Below are positions 1-9,909 of a DNA stretch of 64,000 nucleotides, piece after piece. Below the pieces are notes generated by a model. The model was given only the letters and a program-made list of their open reading frames with translations, had not been told where the DNA came from and made no database searches. The position numbers and the translations under genes are program-made. Within the stretch, counting starts at the first letter, position 1. Each line of letters opens with the position of its first letter. Location: the NCBI RefSeq assembly GCF_000144405.1, contig NC_014370.1, positions 1,431,501 through 1,495,500 on the forward strand, written 5' to 3'. The DNA comes from Prevotella melaninogenica ATCC 25845. GTDB lineage: Bacteria; Bacteroidota; Bacteroidia; Bacteroidales; Bacteroidaceae.

Positions 1-330
1 AGCCTCAACCGCCTGCTTTAAGTTAGTATCAATGATACTTGCTGTCAACATCTTAGTTGGGATATTTTTGATGATGAGTGTTGTATCATCCTTGATTTCC
101 CAAGTGGTACTGACAGAATCCTGCTTTTCTATCTGTTCCCGTTCGTTTAGACCATATCTGGAAAGTTTACCATGATAAAGACCTTGAATAGTATGGCTTG
201 CAGCCTTCAGTTCAGCCGCAGTTGGGAGGTTTCGTTTTGCCTGCTCTTCATAATCATCATTCAGACAAGCAGTAAGTGATAGTGTTGCCATAAGTGCAAC
301 AACTAAAATCAATAATTTGTTCTTTTTCAT
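1..330 (-). CDS. Putative lipoprotein, partial (3' end outside window)
   Basis: An open frame runs from an ATG at 330 leftwards off the window edge (110 codons seen). Residues 1-22 form a lipoprotein signal peptide: two lysines, a hydrophobic stretch, then the lipobox L-T-A-C with Cys22 as the lipidated residue. After it comes an acidic linker (NDDYEEQ) and a region with PTAAELKAA and GLYHGKL. The product is therefore likely anchored in the periplasmic or outer membrane leaflet. I do not recognise the domain; it resembles the small Bacteroidales lipoproteins with DUF names, but I cannot assign one. A -7 box lies 41 bases upstream. The gene is on its own strand unit, separated from trkH by 460 bases. 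Confidence 0.8.
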   Translation of the reverse strand, partial: MKKNKLLILVVALMATLSLTACLNDDYEEQAKRNLPTAAELKAASHTIQGLYHGKLSRYGLNEREQIEKQDSVSTTWEIKDDTTLIIKNIPTKMLTASIIDTNLKQAVEA

Positions 331-370
331 TATAGTGCGTTTTGGTTATGATATTTAAGTTTATCGGTTA

Positions 371-378
371 CAAATTTA
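371..378 (-). promoter_or_regulatory. Bacteroidota -7 box for the partial lipoprotein gene
   Basis: Minus strand TAAATTTG matches the TAnnTTTG consensus, about 40 bases before the ATG at 330. Confidence 0.5.
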
Positions 379-640
379 CACATTATCAACTTATTCCCAA
401 CACAATTACTGTTAAAATACTGATAAGAAGTTTGTATGATAGTTTTTAGAGTCCACATTATACCCAAATCGTGGTATTATAACCTAATTCTTATAGTTCT
501 TATTATCGTTTTGTTTCCTTTTAGCAAATAAAAACAAGGCACTCTTGACATCGTATAACACACTATATAACATCCAAAGGAGAGTAAATAGAGAAAGCAT
601 TTACAGTTATCAACAATTTACTTTCACGATCATAAATCTT

Positions 641-705
641 TTTCTTCATGAAAAGAAATATTTTCTCTCGTGAAAATAAATATTTCTTTTCATGAAAATA
701 ATTCA
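641..705. repeat. AT-rich 22-bp palindromic array, copy 1
   Basis: Three units are centred on CATG (647), CGTG (669) and CATG (691), exactly 22 bases apart. Each unit alternates a TTCATGAAAA-type palindrome with an AAATATTT palindrome. A second, longer array of the same family lies at 60131-60222. Apart from this array and a promoter, the 331-792 gap shows nothing I can name. Confidence 0.75.
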
Positions 706-792
706 CTATCGTTGGTAAGACAGGAGTAATAAAAGCCCATAAAAGTTGTGATTCCCGTACGAGTCAGACAGGAAGATAGCCTTTGTTTACCT

Positions 793-2250
793 TTAGTTTT
801 CCTTCCAGAAAGCAGGAGAGAAAAGTACCAAGACAGTAAATAGTTCCAAACGACCTACAAGCATGAGGAATGAACAAATCCACTTTGCAAAGTCTGGCAA
901 CTGTGCCCACGACATTGTAGGACCGATTTCCATACCCAATGTAGGTCCAACATTACCCAAACAACTCAATGTAATTGTGATAGCATTCGTGTTATCAATA
1001 CCAAAGGCAATCATCGTAAAAGCACAGAAGAGCGTCAGAATAAGATAAAGTCCGATGAAACCTAAAAGTGTTACACGCTTTGACTGTGGTATATTCACTC
1101 CATCAACCTTCATTGGTAAGACAGCATTAGGGTGTAGTATCTGACGGAACTCATTGCGCACCACCTTTAATAACATCACACCACGAATACTCTTGATACC
1201 ACCACTGGTAGAACCAGAACAGCCGCCAAAGAACATACAAGCAGCCAAGACAACCCATGTGACATGAGGCCATTTAGCAGCATCATCACTGAAAAGTCCT
1301 GTCGTTGTTATAAAGGAAACAACTTGGAAGAGCGCACTACGGAAGGCATGCTCTATATCATAATGATTACGATAAACAAGCTCAAAAGCAATAAAGATAG
1401 CAAACGAGAGTACCATGGTGGTATAGAAACGGAACTCGCTATTCTTTATGAGCTTCTTAATATCTAATCCTGCTGCCGAGGCATATAGCAATGTGAAGTT
1501 GACACCAGATAGGAAACAGAATAATGCAGAGACATACTCCTCTGCTGGAGAATGAAAGGTTGTGATAGAACCGCTCTCCGGAGAGAATCCACCCGTCGCA
1601 GTACTGGTCATTGAATAGTTGAAAGCATCAAACCATCCCATACCACATACCTTATATGATAGAATGCAGGCAGTAGTCAGAACCAAATAAACTACCCATA
1701 TCCACTTAGCACTTGTGCTCAGACGTGGGTGTAGTTTACTTTTAATAGGACCAGTCGCTTCAGCCGCAAACACCTTTACTGAACCGCCCACCATAGAAGG
1801 GAGAATGGCTATAGTAAAGAATACTATTCCCAATCCACCAATCCATTGTGTCAATGAACGCCAGAAAAGGAGTCCTTTTGGTAGATATTCAGGATAGTCT
1901 ATAATCGTTGCACCAGTTGTTGTGAAGCCTGACATAGCCTCAAAGAAAGCATCTGTGAAACTCCCAATACCTCCGCTAATCATAAAGGGGAGTGTACCGA
2001 ATATAGTAAAAAAAATCCAAGATATCGTTACAACAAAATAAGCATCACGACGTCCAAGAAGATTGTCAGCATGACGACCTAACAGTCGGAAGATAAAACC
2101 AGCACCTACTGTTATGAGAATACTCCACACGAATGGTATAACGTCACTGCCATTATAAAACAAGGACACGAATAGACAACTGGGCATCAGTACGCCTTCT
2201 ATCCATAACAAGGATCCAAGAATTTTGGAAATAAGTTTCAGATTAAGCAT
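793..2250 (-). CDS. trkH: TrkH-family potassium uptake protein
   Basis: Inner-membrane, ion-conducting subunit of a Trk/Ktr-type K+ (or Na+) uptake system. The 485-residue chain is strongly hydrophobic and shows the four pore-loop signatures of the family: MSGFTTTGAT near residue 105, SMTSTATGGFS near 215, VSFITTTGLFS near 310 and LSCLGNVGPTLG near 428, each with the Gly that forms the selectivity filter. The C-terminal LVGRLELFTVLVLFSPAFW is typical of TrkH. It starts 2 bases after the trkA stop, so the pair is cotranscribed and translationally coupled; TrkA would be its cytoplasmic gating partner. Length is normal for the family. Strong family call; whether the ion is K+ or Na+ cannot be read from sequence. 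Confidence 0.95.
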   Translation of the reverse strand: MLNLKLISKILGSLLWIEGVLMPSCLFVSLFYNGSDVIPFVWSILITVGAGFIFRLLGRHADNLLGRRDAYFVVTISWIFFTIFGTLPFMISGGIGSFTDAFFEAMSGFTTTGATIIDYPEYLPKGLLFWRSLTQWIGGLGIVFFTIAILPSMVGGSVKVFAAEATGPIKSKLHPRLSTSAKWIWVVYLVLTTACILSYKVCGMGWFDAFNYSMTSTATGGFSPESGSITTFHSPAEEYVSALFCFLSGVNFTLLYASAAGLDIKKLIKNSEFRFYTTMVLSFAIFIAFELVYRNHYDIEHAFRSALFQVVSFITTTGLFSDDAAKWPHVTWVVLAACMFFGGCSGSTSGGIKSIRGVMLLKVVRNEFRQILHPNAVLPMKVDGVNIPQSKRVTLLGFIGLYLILTLFCAFTMIAFGIDNTNAITITLSCLGNVGPTLGMEIGPTMSWAQLPDFAKWICSFLMLVGRLELFTVLVLFSPAFWKEN

Positions 2251-2252
2251 GG

Positions 2253-3593
2253 TTAAATAAATAATTTCTCCACCTTTTTCATATCAACATTATAACAGAA
2301 GACCACAACAGAGTCGCCTGCTTCAATCTGTGTATTACCAGAAACAAGCATTCCCTCTCCGCTTCTTACGAGTCCACCGATCGTTACCCCCTTCGGAAGA
2401 TTTAATTCTCTTACTGCCTTTCGAGTGATTTTTGACTCAGGGCTTGGCACAAACTCTGCCACATCAGCATTGATAGACATAAGGAACTTCACATTTGCTA
2501 CATTTGCATCAAGCATCATCTGATAGATATGACTGGCTGCAAGTGCTTTCTTATTGATAATCGTACCAATGTCAAGTCCATCAGCTGTATTCACGTAATC
2601 AAAGTTCTCTACTGATGCAACAGTTTTGCGAACACCAAGTCGTTTAGCCGTAAGACAGGCAAGAATATTCGTTTCTGCATTTGAAGTCAATGCCACGAAA
2701 GCTTGTGTATGACGAATTCCCTCCTCCTGCAACAAACCAATATCACGACCATCGCCATTGATAACCAGTCTGTCTTCACTGAAGATATCATTAAGAATCT
2801 CGCAACGAGTAGGATTCTGTTCGATAATCTTCGCATTCATATATTCAGGCAGCATCTTTACGGCACGTGCAGCAGTCTTACCACCGCCCATAAAGATAAC
2901 ATTCTGTACATCGACATAATGTTCCTTACCAACAATCTTACGAACATACGGAATATACTGCTTTGTGGTCATGAAATAAACCAAGTCATATAACTGCAAA
3001 GTATCATTACCTCCAGGAATAATCGTTTCGTCATTGCGCTTTATAGCGACTACATGATAAGGATCATCAGGACCACTAATATCTTTCAAAGGACGGTTGA
3101 GTATCTCACAAGTTTCACGCAATTTGATACCCAACATTACCAATGCTCCATCATGTACATCCCATCGTTGACGAACCCATGACATCTTCAAGCCATTGAT
3201 AATATCCCTTGCTGCAAGGATTTCTGGATAGATAATATCACTGACACCCATCTGACGGAACAACTCCTTATTCTGTTCTTCAACATACTCTGGATTGTCC
3301 ACACGTGCAACAGTCTTCTTTGCACCCAACTGATGCGCCATAACACAAGCTGCGATATTACCCGATTCACTTGGAGTAACAGCGATAAAGAGGTCAGCAT
3401 GTTCAACACCAGCCTCTTTCAATCCCTTGATATTCGTAGGTGAACATTCCATAGTTAGCAAGTCATACTCACTACTGATTTTCTCCAGATTCTCTGGGTT
3501 CTCATCCATGAGTACGATATCCTGCATATTACGAGAAAGCAGTTTTGCCAAGTAAGTTCCTATGGCGTATGCTCCTGCTATGATGATTTTCAT
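2253..3593 (-). CDS. trkA: TrkA, NAD-binding regulator of potassium uptake
   Basis: Cytoplasmic gating subunit of the Trk system. The 446 residues hold two RCK units: RCK_N 1 starts at residue 1 with a nucleotide-binding loop GAYAIGTYLAKLL (a variant of GxGxxG), followed by RCK_C near 140-220; RCK_N 2 begins near 230 with FMGGGKTAARA and is followed by a second RCK_C ending at the C-terminus. Conserved acidic residues at the ends of the beta-2 strands (LMDENPEN) fit NAD(H) binding. It lies 49 bases after dxs and 2 bases before trkH. The double-RCK length is normal for E. coli-like TrkA. Confidence 0.95.
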   Translation of the reverse strand: MKIIIAGAYAIGTYLAKLLSRNMQDIVLMDENPENLEKISSEYDLLTMECSPTNIKGLKEAGVEHADLFIAVTPSESGNIAACVMAHQLGAKKTVARVDNPEYVEEQNKELFRQMGVSDIIYPEILAARDIINGLKMSWVRQRWDVHDGALVMLGIKLRETCEILNRPLKDISGPDDPYHVVAIKRNDETIIPGGNDTLQLYDLVYFMTTKQYIPYVRKIVGKEHYVDVQNVIFMGGGKTAARAVKMLPEYMNAKIIEQNPTRCEILNDIFSEDRLVINGDGRDIGLLQEEGIRHTQAFVALTSNAETNILACLTAKRLGVRKTVASVENFDYVNTADGLDIGTIINKKALAASHIYQMMLDANVANVKFLMSINADVAEFVPSPESKITRKAVRELNLPKGVTIGGLVRSGEGMLVSGNTQIEAGDSVVVFCYNVDMKKVEKLFI

Positions 3594-3642
3594 TTCTTTT
3601 TCTTTTTCGTTTAAACGATGATGAGGCGTAAGTGATAAATTA

Positions 3643-5562
3643 TCAGTTAGCCTTAATTAACTCTTTCTTGATACTTTCAAGATCTATTCCACAGATTTCA
3701 CGTAGCTGTTGTACCGTTCCCTGCTCTACAAAATGGTCAGGCATACCCATACGAGTTATCTGTGGTGTATAGCCATGATCGCTCATCCACTCTGTAACAG
3801 CAGAACCCAATCCACCATTGCGTACACCATCTTCTATCGTTATGATGCGTGAGAAACGACTTGCAACCTCTTCAAGAAGTTTATCGTCTAATGGTTTCAA
3901 GAAACGCATATCATAGTGTGCGATTGATGGACAATGACCTTCTGTTTTTGGAGATTCAGCACTCTCTATCAGTTTTATAGCCTTTTCAACATCATTACCA
4001 ATAGGTCCGATACTCAATACAGCAACATCCCAGCCATCATGAAGACGACGTCCTGTTCCTACCTCTATCTCTTTCAGCGGACACTCCCAATCAGTTAAAA
4101 CACCATTACCACGTGGATAACGAATCACAAAAGTTCCCTTATCAGGCAACTGTGCCGTGTACATCAATCTACGAAGTTCACGTTCGTCCATCGGAGAGGC
4201 GATGGTAAGATTAGGAATTGGACGCAAGAAAGCCATATCAAAAGCACCATGATGCGTCGCACCATCTTCACCTACCAATCCAGCACGGTCCAAACAAAGG
4301 ACTACAGGAAGGTTAAGTATAGCTGCATCGTGGATAATACTATCATATGCACGCTGTGAGAAGGCACTATAGATATTACAGAAAGGCTGTAAACCATCCT
4401 TTGCCATACCAGCTGAGAAAGTGACTGCATGTGCCTCCGCAATACCCACATCGAAGGCACGGTCAGGCATAGCCTTCATCATTATGTTCATAGAACAACC
4501 CGTCGGCATAGCAGGTGTAACACCAACAATACGAGGATTCTTCTTTGCAAGTTCTAATAGCGTCTTTCCAAATACATCTTGAAACTTAGGTGGTTCATTG
4601 CTACAGTCTTGCACAATACGCTCACCTGTCTCTGGGTCAAACTTACCAGGAGCATGCCATACCGTCGCACTCTTCTCAGCAGGTTCATATCCCTTACCCT
4701 TCTTGGTGTGTAAATGGAGTAGTTTTGGTCCCTTCATATCTTTCAACTGACGAAGAATACGAACCAACTCTTCAACATTATTCCCATCAAAAGGTCCGAA
4801 GTAACGAATATTCATACCTTCGAACATATTCTGCTGATGTGCTAAGGCTGACTTAAGAGCATTATTAAAACGCAGTAAACCCTTTCGACGTTCATCATTC
4901 AATAAGCCTTTATCATGCAGCCATTGTGACGCCTTGAAGCGTAAACGATTGTATGTCTCGTTGGTGTCAAGCTTCAACAAGTACTGTTCCATACCACCCA
5001 CTGCCCTATCAATAGACATATCATTGTCATTTAGAATGATAAGTAAGTCATTAGGTTGGCTGGAAACATTGTTCAGACCCTCGAAAGCCAAACCACCACT
5101 CATGGCTCCATCGCCAATAATAGCAACGACATGACGATGCTGCTTCGTAAGGTTAGAAGCAACAGCCATGCCCAAGGCAGCCGAAATAGAGTTAGAGGCA
5201 TGTCCACAAGTAAAGGTATCATACTCGCTCTCAAAAGGAGAAGGGAATGGCATCAAACCATTTAACTTACGGTTATTACAGAAGTTCTCACGACGACCCG
5301 TCAAAATCTTATGGCCGTATGCTTGATGACCGACATCCCATACGATACGATCTTCTGGAGTATTAAAAACATAGTGGCACGCCACCGTTATTTCAGTTGC
5401 ACCTAAGCTGGAGCCAAGATGACCTGGATTAACGGCAACCTCTTCTATGATATCCTTCCGCAACTGCTGACATAACTTTGGCAAATCATCCAAAGAAAGC
5501 TTACGCAAGTCTGCAGGCGATTGTATTTTATTTAAAAGGTCGAATCTATTTTCCTTTGACAT
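3643..5562 (-). CDS. dxs: 1-deoxy-D-xylulose-5-phosphate synthase
   Basis: Thiamine-diphosphate enzyme joining pyruvate and glyceraldehyde 3-phosphate, the first step of the MEP isoprenoid pathway (also feeding thiamine and pyridoxal synthesis). Visible family features, numbered from the start chosen here: [13 protein letters not shown] near 48, [16 protein letters not shown] near 78, the ThDP motif GDGAMSGG...NN near 150-180, and the transketolase-type central domain with [15 protein letters not shown] near 420. An in-frame ATG 21 bases further upstream (5583) would lie only 2 bases from the -7 box, so I take the ATG at 5562 ([10 protein letters not shown]), giving 639 residues, which fits the family. 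First gene of dxs-trkA-trkH. Confidence 0.96.
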   Translation of the reverse strand: MSKENRFDLLNKIQSPADLRKLSLDDLPKLCQQLRKDIIEEVAVNPGHLGSSLGATEITVACHYVFNTPEDRIVWDVGHQAYGHKILTGRRENFCNNRKLNGLMPFPSPFESEYDTFTCGHASNSISAALGMAVASNLTKQHRHVVAIIGDGAMSGGLAFEGLNNVSSQPNDLLIILNDNDMSIDRAVGGMEQYLLKLDTNETYNRLRFKASQWLHDKGLLNDERRKGLLRFNNALKSALAHQQNMFEGMNIRYFGPFDGNNVEELVRILRQLKDMKGPKLLHLHTKKGKGYEPAEKSATVWHAPGKFDPETGERIVQDCSNEPPKFQDVFGKTLLELAKKNPRIVGVTPAMPTGCSMNIMMKAMPDRAFDVGIAEAHAVTFSAGMAKDGLQPFCNIYSAFSQRAYDSIIHDAAILNLPVVLCLDRAGLVGEDGATHHGAFDMAFLRPIPNLTIASPMDERELRRLMYTAQLPDKGTFVIRYPRGNGVLTDWECPLKEIEVGTGRRLHDGWDVAVLSIGPIGNDVEKAIKLIESAESPKTEGHCPSIAHYDMRFLKPLDDKLLEEVASRFSRIITIEDGVRNGGLGSAVTEWMSDHGYTPQITRMGMPDHFVEQGTVQQLREICGIDLESIKKELIKAN

Positions 5563-5584
5563 TATCAAATAACATGAAATCAAT

Positions 5585-5616
5585 GCAAAGGTACGCTAAA
5601 TTGATTAAAGGGCAAA
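5585..5616 (-). promoter_or_regulatory. Promoter of dxs-trkA-trkH
   Basis: Minus strand -33 box TTTG (5616-5613) and -7 box TACCTTTGC (5593-5585) with 19 bases between them, a good Bacteroidota promoter. Transcription should start near 5580, which decides the dxs start at 5562. Confidence 0.75.
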
Positions 5617-5743
5617 ATAAAACAGAGAGGTATTCTATTATTTATGGTCTAATTTACAAATGACACCCAGTTTCACAGCTCGATATATTTTTTCTTACAC
5701 AGATAAATAAAGCATTACAGGTAATAAACGAATAAACAAGACA

Positions 5744-5784
5744 TAAAAAAACAGGGACAAACCTTAAAGATTCATCCCTGTTTA
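5744..5784 (-). terminator. Rho-independent terminator of the OmpA gene
   Basis: On the minus strand a 9-bp stem AAACAGGGA / TCCCTGTTT with a 17-base loop is followed by a run of T. It sits about 50 bases after the stop at 5833. Confidence 0.85.
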
Positions 5785-5832
5785 TTATTTCAGTCAACCA
5801 ACCTTATTAAGGTTAGCTAATTGATAGCTTAA

Positions 5833-6921
5833 TTACTTAACGTAAACAACAGCCAAACGGTTAGAAGTTACGCCCTGTACGCCCTGACCCTTAGCCTCGT
5901 CAACGATGACACCACGGTTCTGGAGATACTTAGCAACAACGTCTGCACGGTTCTGAGAGAGGCGATCGTTGAGTGCCTTTGGACCCTCTGGAGAAGCTGT
6001 ACCTACGATCTGTACGTGACGGCCTGCCTTAACATCATCAAGAGCCTTCTTAGCCTCGTTTGTGAGGAAGTACTTACCCTGAGCGAATGTTACGAATACC
6101 AAGTTGTCAATGCAGAGAGTCTGAGTTGTCTGTGCAGGAACCTCCTTAATAACTTCCTTAACAACCTCAACCTCCTTAACAACCTCCTTTGGCTTAGCGT
6201 TAAGCTGATCACGGAGAGAGTTAATCTCATCGTTCAACTGACCAACATTCCAAACCTTGAAGTTGTGTGTACCGTTAGAAGTCTTGAACTTGTAGTTAAG
6301 ACCTACGAAGAGACCAAGCTGAGCAGCCTGCTTACCGAACTGTACAGCATCGCCAGGACCATGTGTAAGGTTCCAGAGAACAGCTGGCTCTACATAAAGC
6401 TGCCATGCTCTCTTCTCACCGAGGTTGTAAGCGAAAGTAAGACCAGTCTTAGCTGTCAACTCTGTATCATCACCAACATTATTAGTCTGAATGATGTGCT
6501 TATCACCATAAGTGATCCAGTAACCGATACCTGCCTCAGCACCTACCTCGAAACGACGATCTGGGTTGTACTCGCAGAAAAGGTTTGTGAAGTTGATAGT
6601 ACCGTTCAAACCGAGGTTGATGGCACGAACAATTGTGTGACTGTTAGAGAAACCTAAAGAACCTGTCTGCCAACGGTTATCACCGAAGAATGCGAGACCC
6701 TCGAGGTTTGCACCATAAACTGGGCTGAACTGCTTACCGAGCTTAAGACCTGCTGCAGGGTTAACTGGAGCAAAATGTTTGAAATTAAGAGGACCAGTAA
6801 CACCACCCTCTACACCGAGGTAAACGTTGTCAAATGCCTTAGCCTTCTCGTAAGCTACCTGAGCCTGTGTACTTGTGATACCCATAGCGAGCATCGAAAG
6901 TGCAATCAAAAACTTTTTCAT
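5833..6921 (-). CDS. OmpA-family outer membrane protein (major porin-like)
   Basis: The 362-residue protein has a signal peptide (residues 1-20, cleaved after TQA), an N-terminal beta-barrel region (alternating aromatic and polar residues, about 25-215), a charged hinge rich in KEV repeats (EVVKEVEVVKEVIKEV, about 248-263) and a C-terminal OmpA/MotB peptidoglycan-binding domain with VGTASPEG...LNDRLSQNRADVV (about 305-330). It should link the outer membrane to peptidoglycan. It is monocistronic with its own -7 box and a strong terminator, and its long antisense open frame and uniform codon use suggest high expression. A second, unrelated-in-sequence OmpA is encoded at 41627-42790. Confidence 0.93.
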   Translation of the reverse strand: MKKFLIALSMLAMGITSTQAQVAYEKAKAFDNVYLGVEGGVTGPLNFKHFAPVNPAAGLKLGKQFSPVYGANLEGLAFFGDNRWQTGSLGFSNSHTIVRAINLGLNGTINFTNLFCEYNPDRRFEVGAEAGIGYWITYGDKHIIQTNNVGDDTELTAKTGLTFAYNLGEKRAWQLYVEPAVLWNLTHGPGDAVQFGKQAAQLGLFVGLNYKFKTSNGTHNFKVWNVGQLNDEINSLRDQLNAKPKEVVKEVEVVKEVIKEVPAQTTQTLCIDNLVFVTFAQGKYFLTNEAKKALDDVKAGRHVQIVGTASPEGPKALNDRLSQNRADVVAKYLQNRGVIVDEAKGQGVQGVTSNRLAVVYVK

Positions 6922-6973
6922 AAATGCTTAATATTAATTCTGTTAATTTTAGCGACTTAATTATATTCGGTTT

Positions 6974-6982
6974 GCAAAGATA
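6974..6982 (-). promoter_or_regulatory. -7 box of the OmpA gene
   Basis: Minus strand TATCTTTGC, 53 bases before the ATG. No clear TTTG is seen at the -33 distance. Confidence 0.55.
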
Positions 6983-7444
6983 GCACTTTTTTTGAATAGA
7001 CTACATTATTTCATAGAAAAAAAACTAATTTTTAGGCAAAAAAGTGGTTTTTCAACATCTTTTTAACTGTTTTGGGCAATAAAATATCCCTAAAGAGGTA
7101 AATTTGCGTTTTAACACTTCCCTTTAAAAATAGCATTAAAAACACATATTCTACACCATATTTTATTGCTATTTTGAAATGTCGGTCATAGCTGGATTAC
7201 TTCACCTTATTATATATATAGGAGAAACTAACATACAACAATCCGCATATTCCACACAAATTAGGGGTAAAATCTGTAGGTTTTTACCAAGAGTTTCTAT
7301 GAAGTATGGGGTATGCAACCTTTATTTTTACCATGAGAAGTAAATTACAGTCATGAGGAAGAATCGCAAAGCTTCATTTTTCTAAAAAGAAAAAGGCTTT
7401 ATAAGAAAGACTACTACCCATTTTTATCCCTCACCCTATGATAG
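6983..7444. other. Intergenic stretch without recognisable features
   Basis: About 460 AT-rich bases between the OmpA promoter and the MATE stop codon. I find no open frame, repeat family or RNA structure here. It lies between the start of one minus-strand gene and the end of another. Confidence 0.5.
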
Positions 7445-8866
7445 TTATGCTCGTCGAAGACGCTTGAAAAGATAGAAGATAAACATCATTCCACGGAGAG
7501 AGAGTTCAACAGCCATAGCAAACCAGACACCACGAAGACCGTACTGTGTTGCCAGTGCATAAGCCAAGGTCAGACGGATAAGCCACATACTACCCAAGTT
7601 TATTAAGGATGGCTTCAGCGTATCGCCTGCTCCTATACAGACACTATAAGCAACAATAGCTGCAGCAAAGAATGGTTCGGCAAAGGCTTCAATACGAAGA
7701 ACAGAAGTTCCCAAAATCTGGATGTCAGCCACAGGAGACAATAAGCCAATCATTTCTGGAGCAAAGATATACATCACAATACCCATAAATGCCATGACTA
7801 CCATACCAAGCGACACAGTCATCCACGCAAAACTACGATGAAGGTCACGCCTATCTGCCCCAACACTCTGCCCCACCAATGTTGTGGCAGCCTCGCTAAT
7901 ACCATATCCTGGCATATAGCAGAGACTCTCTGCGGTAATCGCAAACGAATGAGCAGCAATAGCGATATTACCCAAAGGAGCTACAATCATTGTCGAAACA
8001 AGTTGCGCACCATTCATCAGAAGATATTGTAACGCCATCGGTGCACCAATCTTCATTGCATTCCATATATATTGCCAACGCCAAACAAAACGTTCGACAT
8101 CCTGTTTCCAAGCTAAGATAGGACTGCGAAAGATTGCATAATAAGCCAATGGAAGTGCTACACAAATGAAGGATAAAAGACTTCCAAGAGCTGCACCAGC
8201 CACACCTTCACCCAAACCTGGCATCGTCACCTCTACTCCAAAAAGAGAAACTGTGCGTGTAGGAAAAATAAAGAAGTAATTGAAAATCACATCCAACGCA
8301 CACATTAATATCGCCATAAAACTCGGACGACGCATATCACCCGACACCTTCAGCATAGCTGCTGACATATATTCAATAAGGTGGAAGGGAATAATTAGAG
8401 AGAAGATAAGGAAGTAAACAGTTGCATCATGCTGGATATCAGCACCACCACCCAACCATACAGGAAGGCGATAACCGATAAGAAAAGTTATCAGCAATAA
8501 AAACAACGCAAAGCATAGTCCGAAAATATAACCATGACGCATCACTGCACGCGCCTTTGCAAAGTCGTTAGCGCCAATAAAGTGAGCTACCTGAACTGAA
8601 AAACCCATTGTCACTGCACTCACTAAAGAGAAGAAAAGCCATGTCGCCGGTTCGACAAGTCCAATAGCTGCTGATGGTTCAGCACCCAACGACCCCACCA
8701 TTCCCGCATCAATATAGAACATTAGAACTGTCGTCACCTGCGCTAAGATAGATGGGATACTGAGTTGGATAATGAGATTAAACTTCTCATTCCTGCTCAT
8801 CATCTCACCACTACGAATCTTGGCAAGAAGACTTTCAGTAACAGACTTACTAAAGGATATACGCAC
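7445..8866 (-). CDS. MATE-family multidrug/metabolite efflux transporter
   Basis: Inner-membrane antiporter of the MATE (NorM/DinF) superfamily; such proteins export cationic drugs or metabolites using Na+ or H+. The 473 residues are mostly membrane segments (12 expected), with the typical N-terminal SIPSILAQVTTVLMFYIDAGMVGSLG and the repeat in the second half GAPMALQYLLMNGAQLVSTMIVAPLG. QSVGAD near 330 is a common family motif. Residues 1-22 are hydrophilic and could be upstream of the true start; ATGs at codons 22 and 23 are alternatives. Monocistronic. Substrate cannot be inferred. Confidence 0.92.
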   Translation of the reverse strand: MRISFSKSVTESLLAKIRSGEMMSRNEKFNLIIQLSIPSILAQVTTVLMFYIDAGMVGSLGAEPSAAIGLVEPATWLFFSLVSAVTMGFSVQVAHFIGANDFAKARAVMRHGYIFGLCFALFLLLITFLIGYRLPVWLGGGADIQHDATVYFLIFSLIIPFHLIEYMSAAMLKVSGDMRRPSFMAILMCALDVIFNYFFIFPTRTVSLFGVEVTMPGLGEGVAGAALGSLLSFICVALPLAYYAIFRSPILAWKQDVERFVWRWQYIWNAMKIGAPMALQYLLMNGAQLVSTMIVAPLGNIAIAAHSFAITAESLCYMPGYGISEAATTLVGQSVGADRRDLHRSFAWMTVSLGMVVMAFMGIVMYIFAPEMIGLLSPVADIQILGTSVLRIEAFAEPFFAAAIVAYSVCIGAGDTLKPSLINLGSMWLIRLTLAYALATQYGLRGVWFAMAVELSLRGMMFIFYLFKRLRRA

Positions 8867-8978
8867 GGGAAACTATAATTTGGAATAAATGAGAAACTGA
8901 ATAATAAATAATGAGAGCTTAAAGAGAGATAGTAAACAAAAGCCCCTCGCTAAGAATATCGAATTATTAAAAGTAAAA

Positions 8979-9044
8979 TAGGGACCTTGCTCCCGTCTGT
9001 TCACTGCTATTATTGAGTCGAACACACGGGAACTTGTGTCCCTA
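8979..9044. repeat. Long imperfect hairpin of the GTAGGGA palindrome family
   Basis: Outer arms TAGGGAC / GTCCCTA and inner arms CCCGTCTGTTC / GAACACACGGG enclose a loop of about 17 bases. Related palindromes occur at 41564-41595 and 54003-54029. A 63-codon frame reading through it is an artefact. Confidence 0.65.
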
Positions 9045-9102
9045 CCTATAAGACTAAAGGTCATTCAGACCTTTCAAAAAGGCTATGACTATACACCTTA
9101 TA

Positions 9103-9798
9103 TTATGAATCCTTCAACTTTGTACCAGGGTGAGAGAAGTCAACCAATCGCAAGTCAAAGATAAGCGTTGAGTAAGCTGGCACCATACCCGAAGCACTCG
9201 CACCATAACCCAACTGATAAGGGATATACACTGTCCAATGATCACCACGATGCATTGACATCAAAGCTGTTGTAAATCCATCGACAAGACTTACCGCCTT
9301 ACCCTCTGAATTATAGGTCAGACCAAGGTTGCTATGTGCTGGACGTGATGTTGTTGCATTGAAAGTATTATTCGACCATGACTTATCAAAGATAAGCCCT
9401 GACGTATAAGTCGTAGATGGAATCAGACGACCCATATAGTGCATAGACACAGAATCAGAATACAACGGACTTGCTGTGCCTGCTCCAGCCTGCTCTACAT
9501 GTGCAATGATATAATCCTCAGGACTATAAGTCAGTGCAGAACCAGAAGTCTGTTTCTGATTTTGGAAAGTATAATTAAGTATTATCTTCCAAGAAGTGTC
9601 CCCACTCTTAATTTTCTGCTGTGTTGCAGTATAAAGCTTATTCCAATAAGTTTCGTTCTTCGACTGCCAATTAGCAAATTCCTCTACAGTGTTATCGTTC
9701 TCTGTACAAGAGGTAAAGAGACCTGCAGAAAGCATCATCCCGCCCAAGCAGAAGGCACTTGCAGCACGACGAATAAGCATCTTTATATTCTTTGTCAT
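9103..9798 (-). CDS. FKBP-type peptidyl-prolyl isomerase lipoprotein
   Basis: Residues 1-31 form a lipoprotein signal peptide with lipobox L-F-T-S-C (Cys31), so the protein is anchored to a membrane facing the periplasm or surface. After a linker region (35-105) the C-terminal half carries an FKBP fold: VSMHYMGRLI near 117, the FDKSW strand, LVDGFTTALMSMHRGDHWTVYIPYQLGYGA near 172-200 and a final STLIFDLRLVDF strand. The aromatic active-site residues of FKBPs are mostly kept (Tyr, Phe, Trp). It should speed proline isomerisation during folding of exported proteins. It follows glyS on the same strand, separated by a large hairpin. Confidence 0.9.
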   Translation of the reverse strand: MTKNIKMLIRRAASAFCLGGMMLSAGLFTSCTENDNTVEEFANWQSKNETYWNKLYTATQQKIKSGDTSWKIILNYTFQNQKQTSGSALTYSPEDYIIAHVEQAGAGTASPLYSDSVSMHYMGRLIPSTTYTSGLIFDKSWSNNTFNATTSRPAHSNLGLTYNSEGKAVSLVDGFTTALMSMHRGDHWTVYIPYQLGYGASASGMVPAYSTLIFDLRLVDFSHPGTKLKDS

Positions 9799-9819
9799 AG
9801 TCTTTTATTTAAATCAGAA

Positions 9820-9903
9820 AGGGATAGCGGAGTAGGATTATTAGAAACGATAGAGAACCTTGATACTCTATTAGATTCTAAAAAGCCGACTCTGCTATCC
9901 TTC
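9820..9903 (-). terminator. Large hairpin between glyS and the FKBP gene
   Basis: Arms GGATAGCGGAGT (9822-9833) and ACTCTGCTATCC (9889-9900) pair with one mismatch-type pair; the 55-base loop has further partial pairing. No T run follows on the minus strand, so it may attenuate or process rather than terminate. Confidence 0.45.
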
Positions 9904-9909
9904 TTTTAA

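Noticed and set aside
5585..5660. Riboswitch (thiamine-type) before dxs
   Set aside because: The promoter is about 20 bases before the start codon, leaving no room for a leader RNA.
6016..6657. 213-codon plus-strand frame
   Set aside because: Antisense to the OmpA gene, which has a signal peptide, OmpA domain, promoter and terminator; the plus frame is low-complexity Leu/Thr.
8873..9064. 63-codon minus frame before the FKBP region
   Set aside because: It reads through the palindromic repeat at 8979-9044 and has no recognisable protein features.
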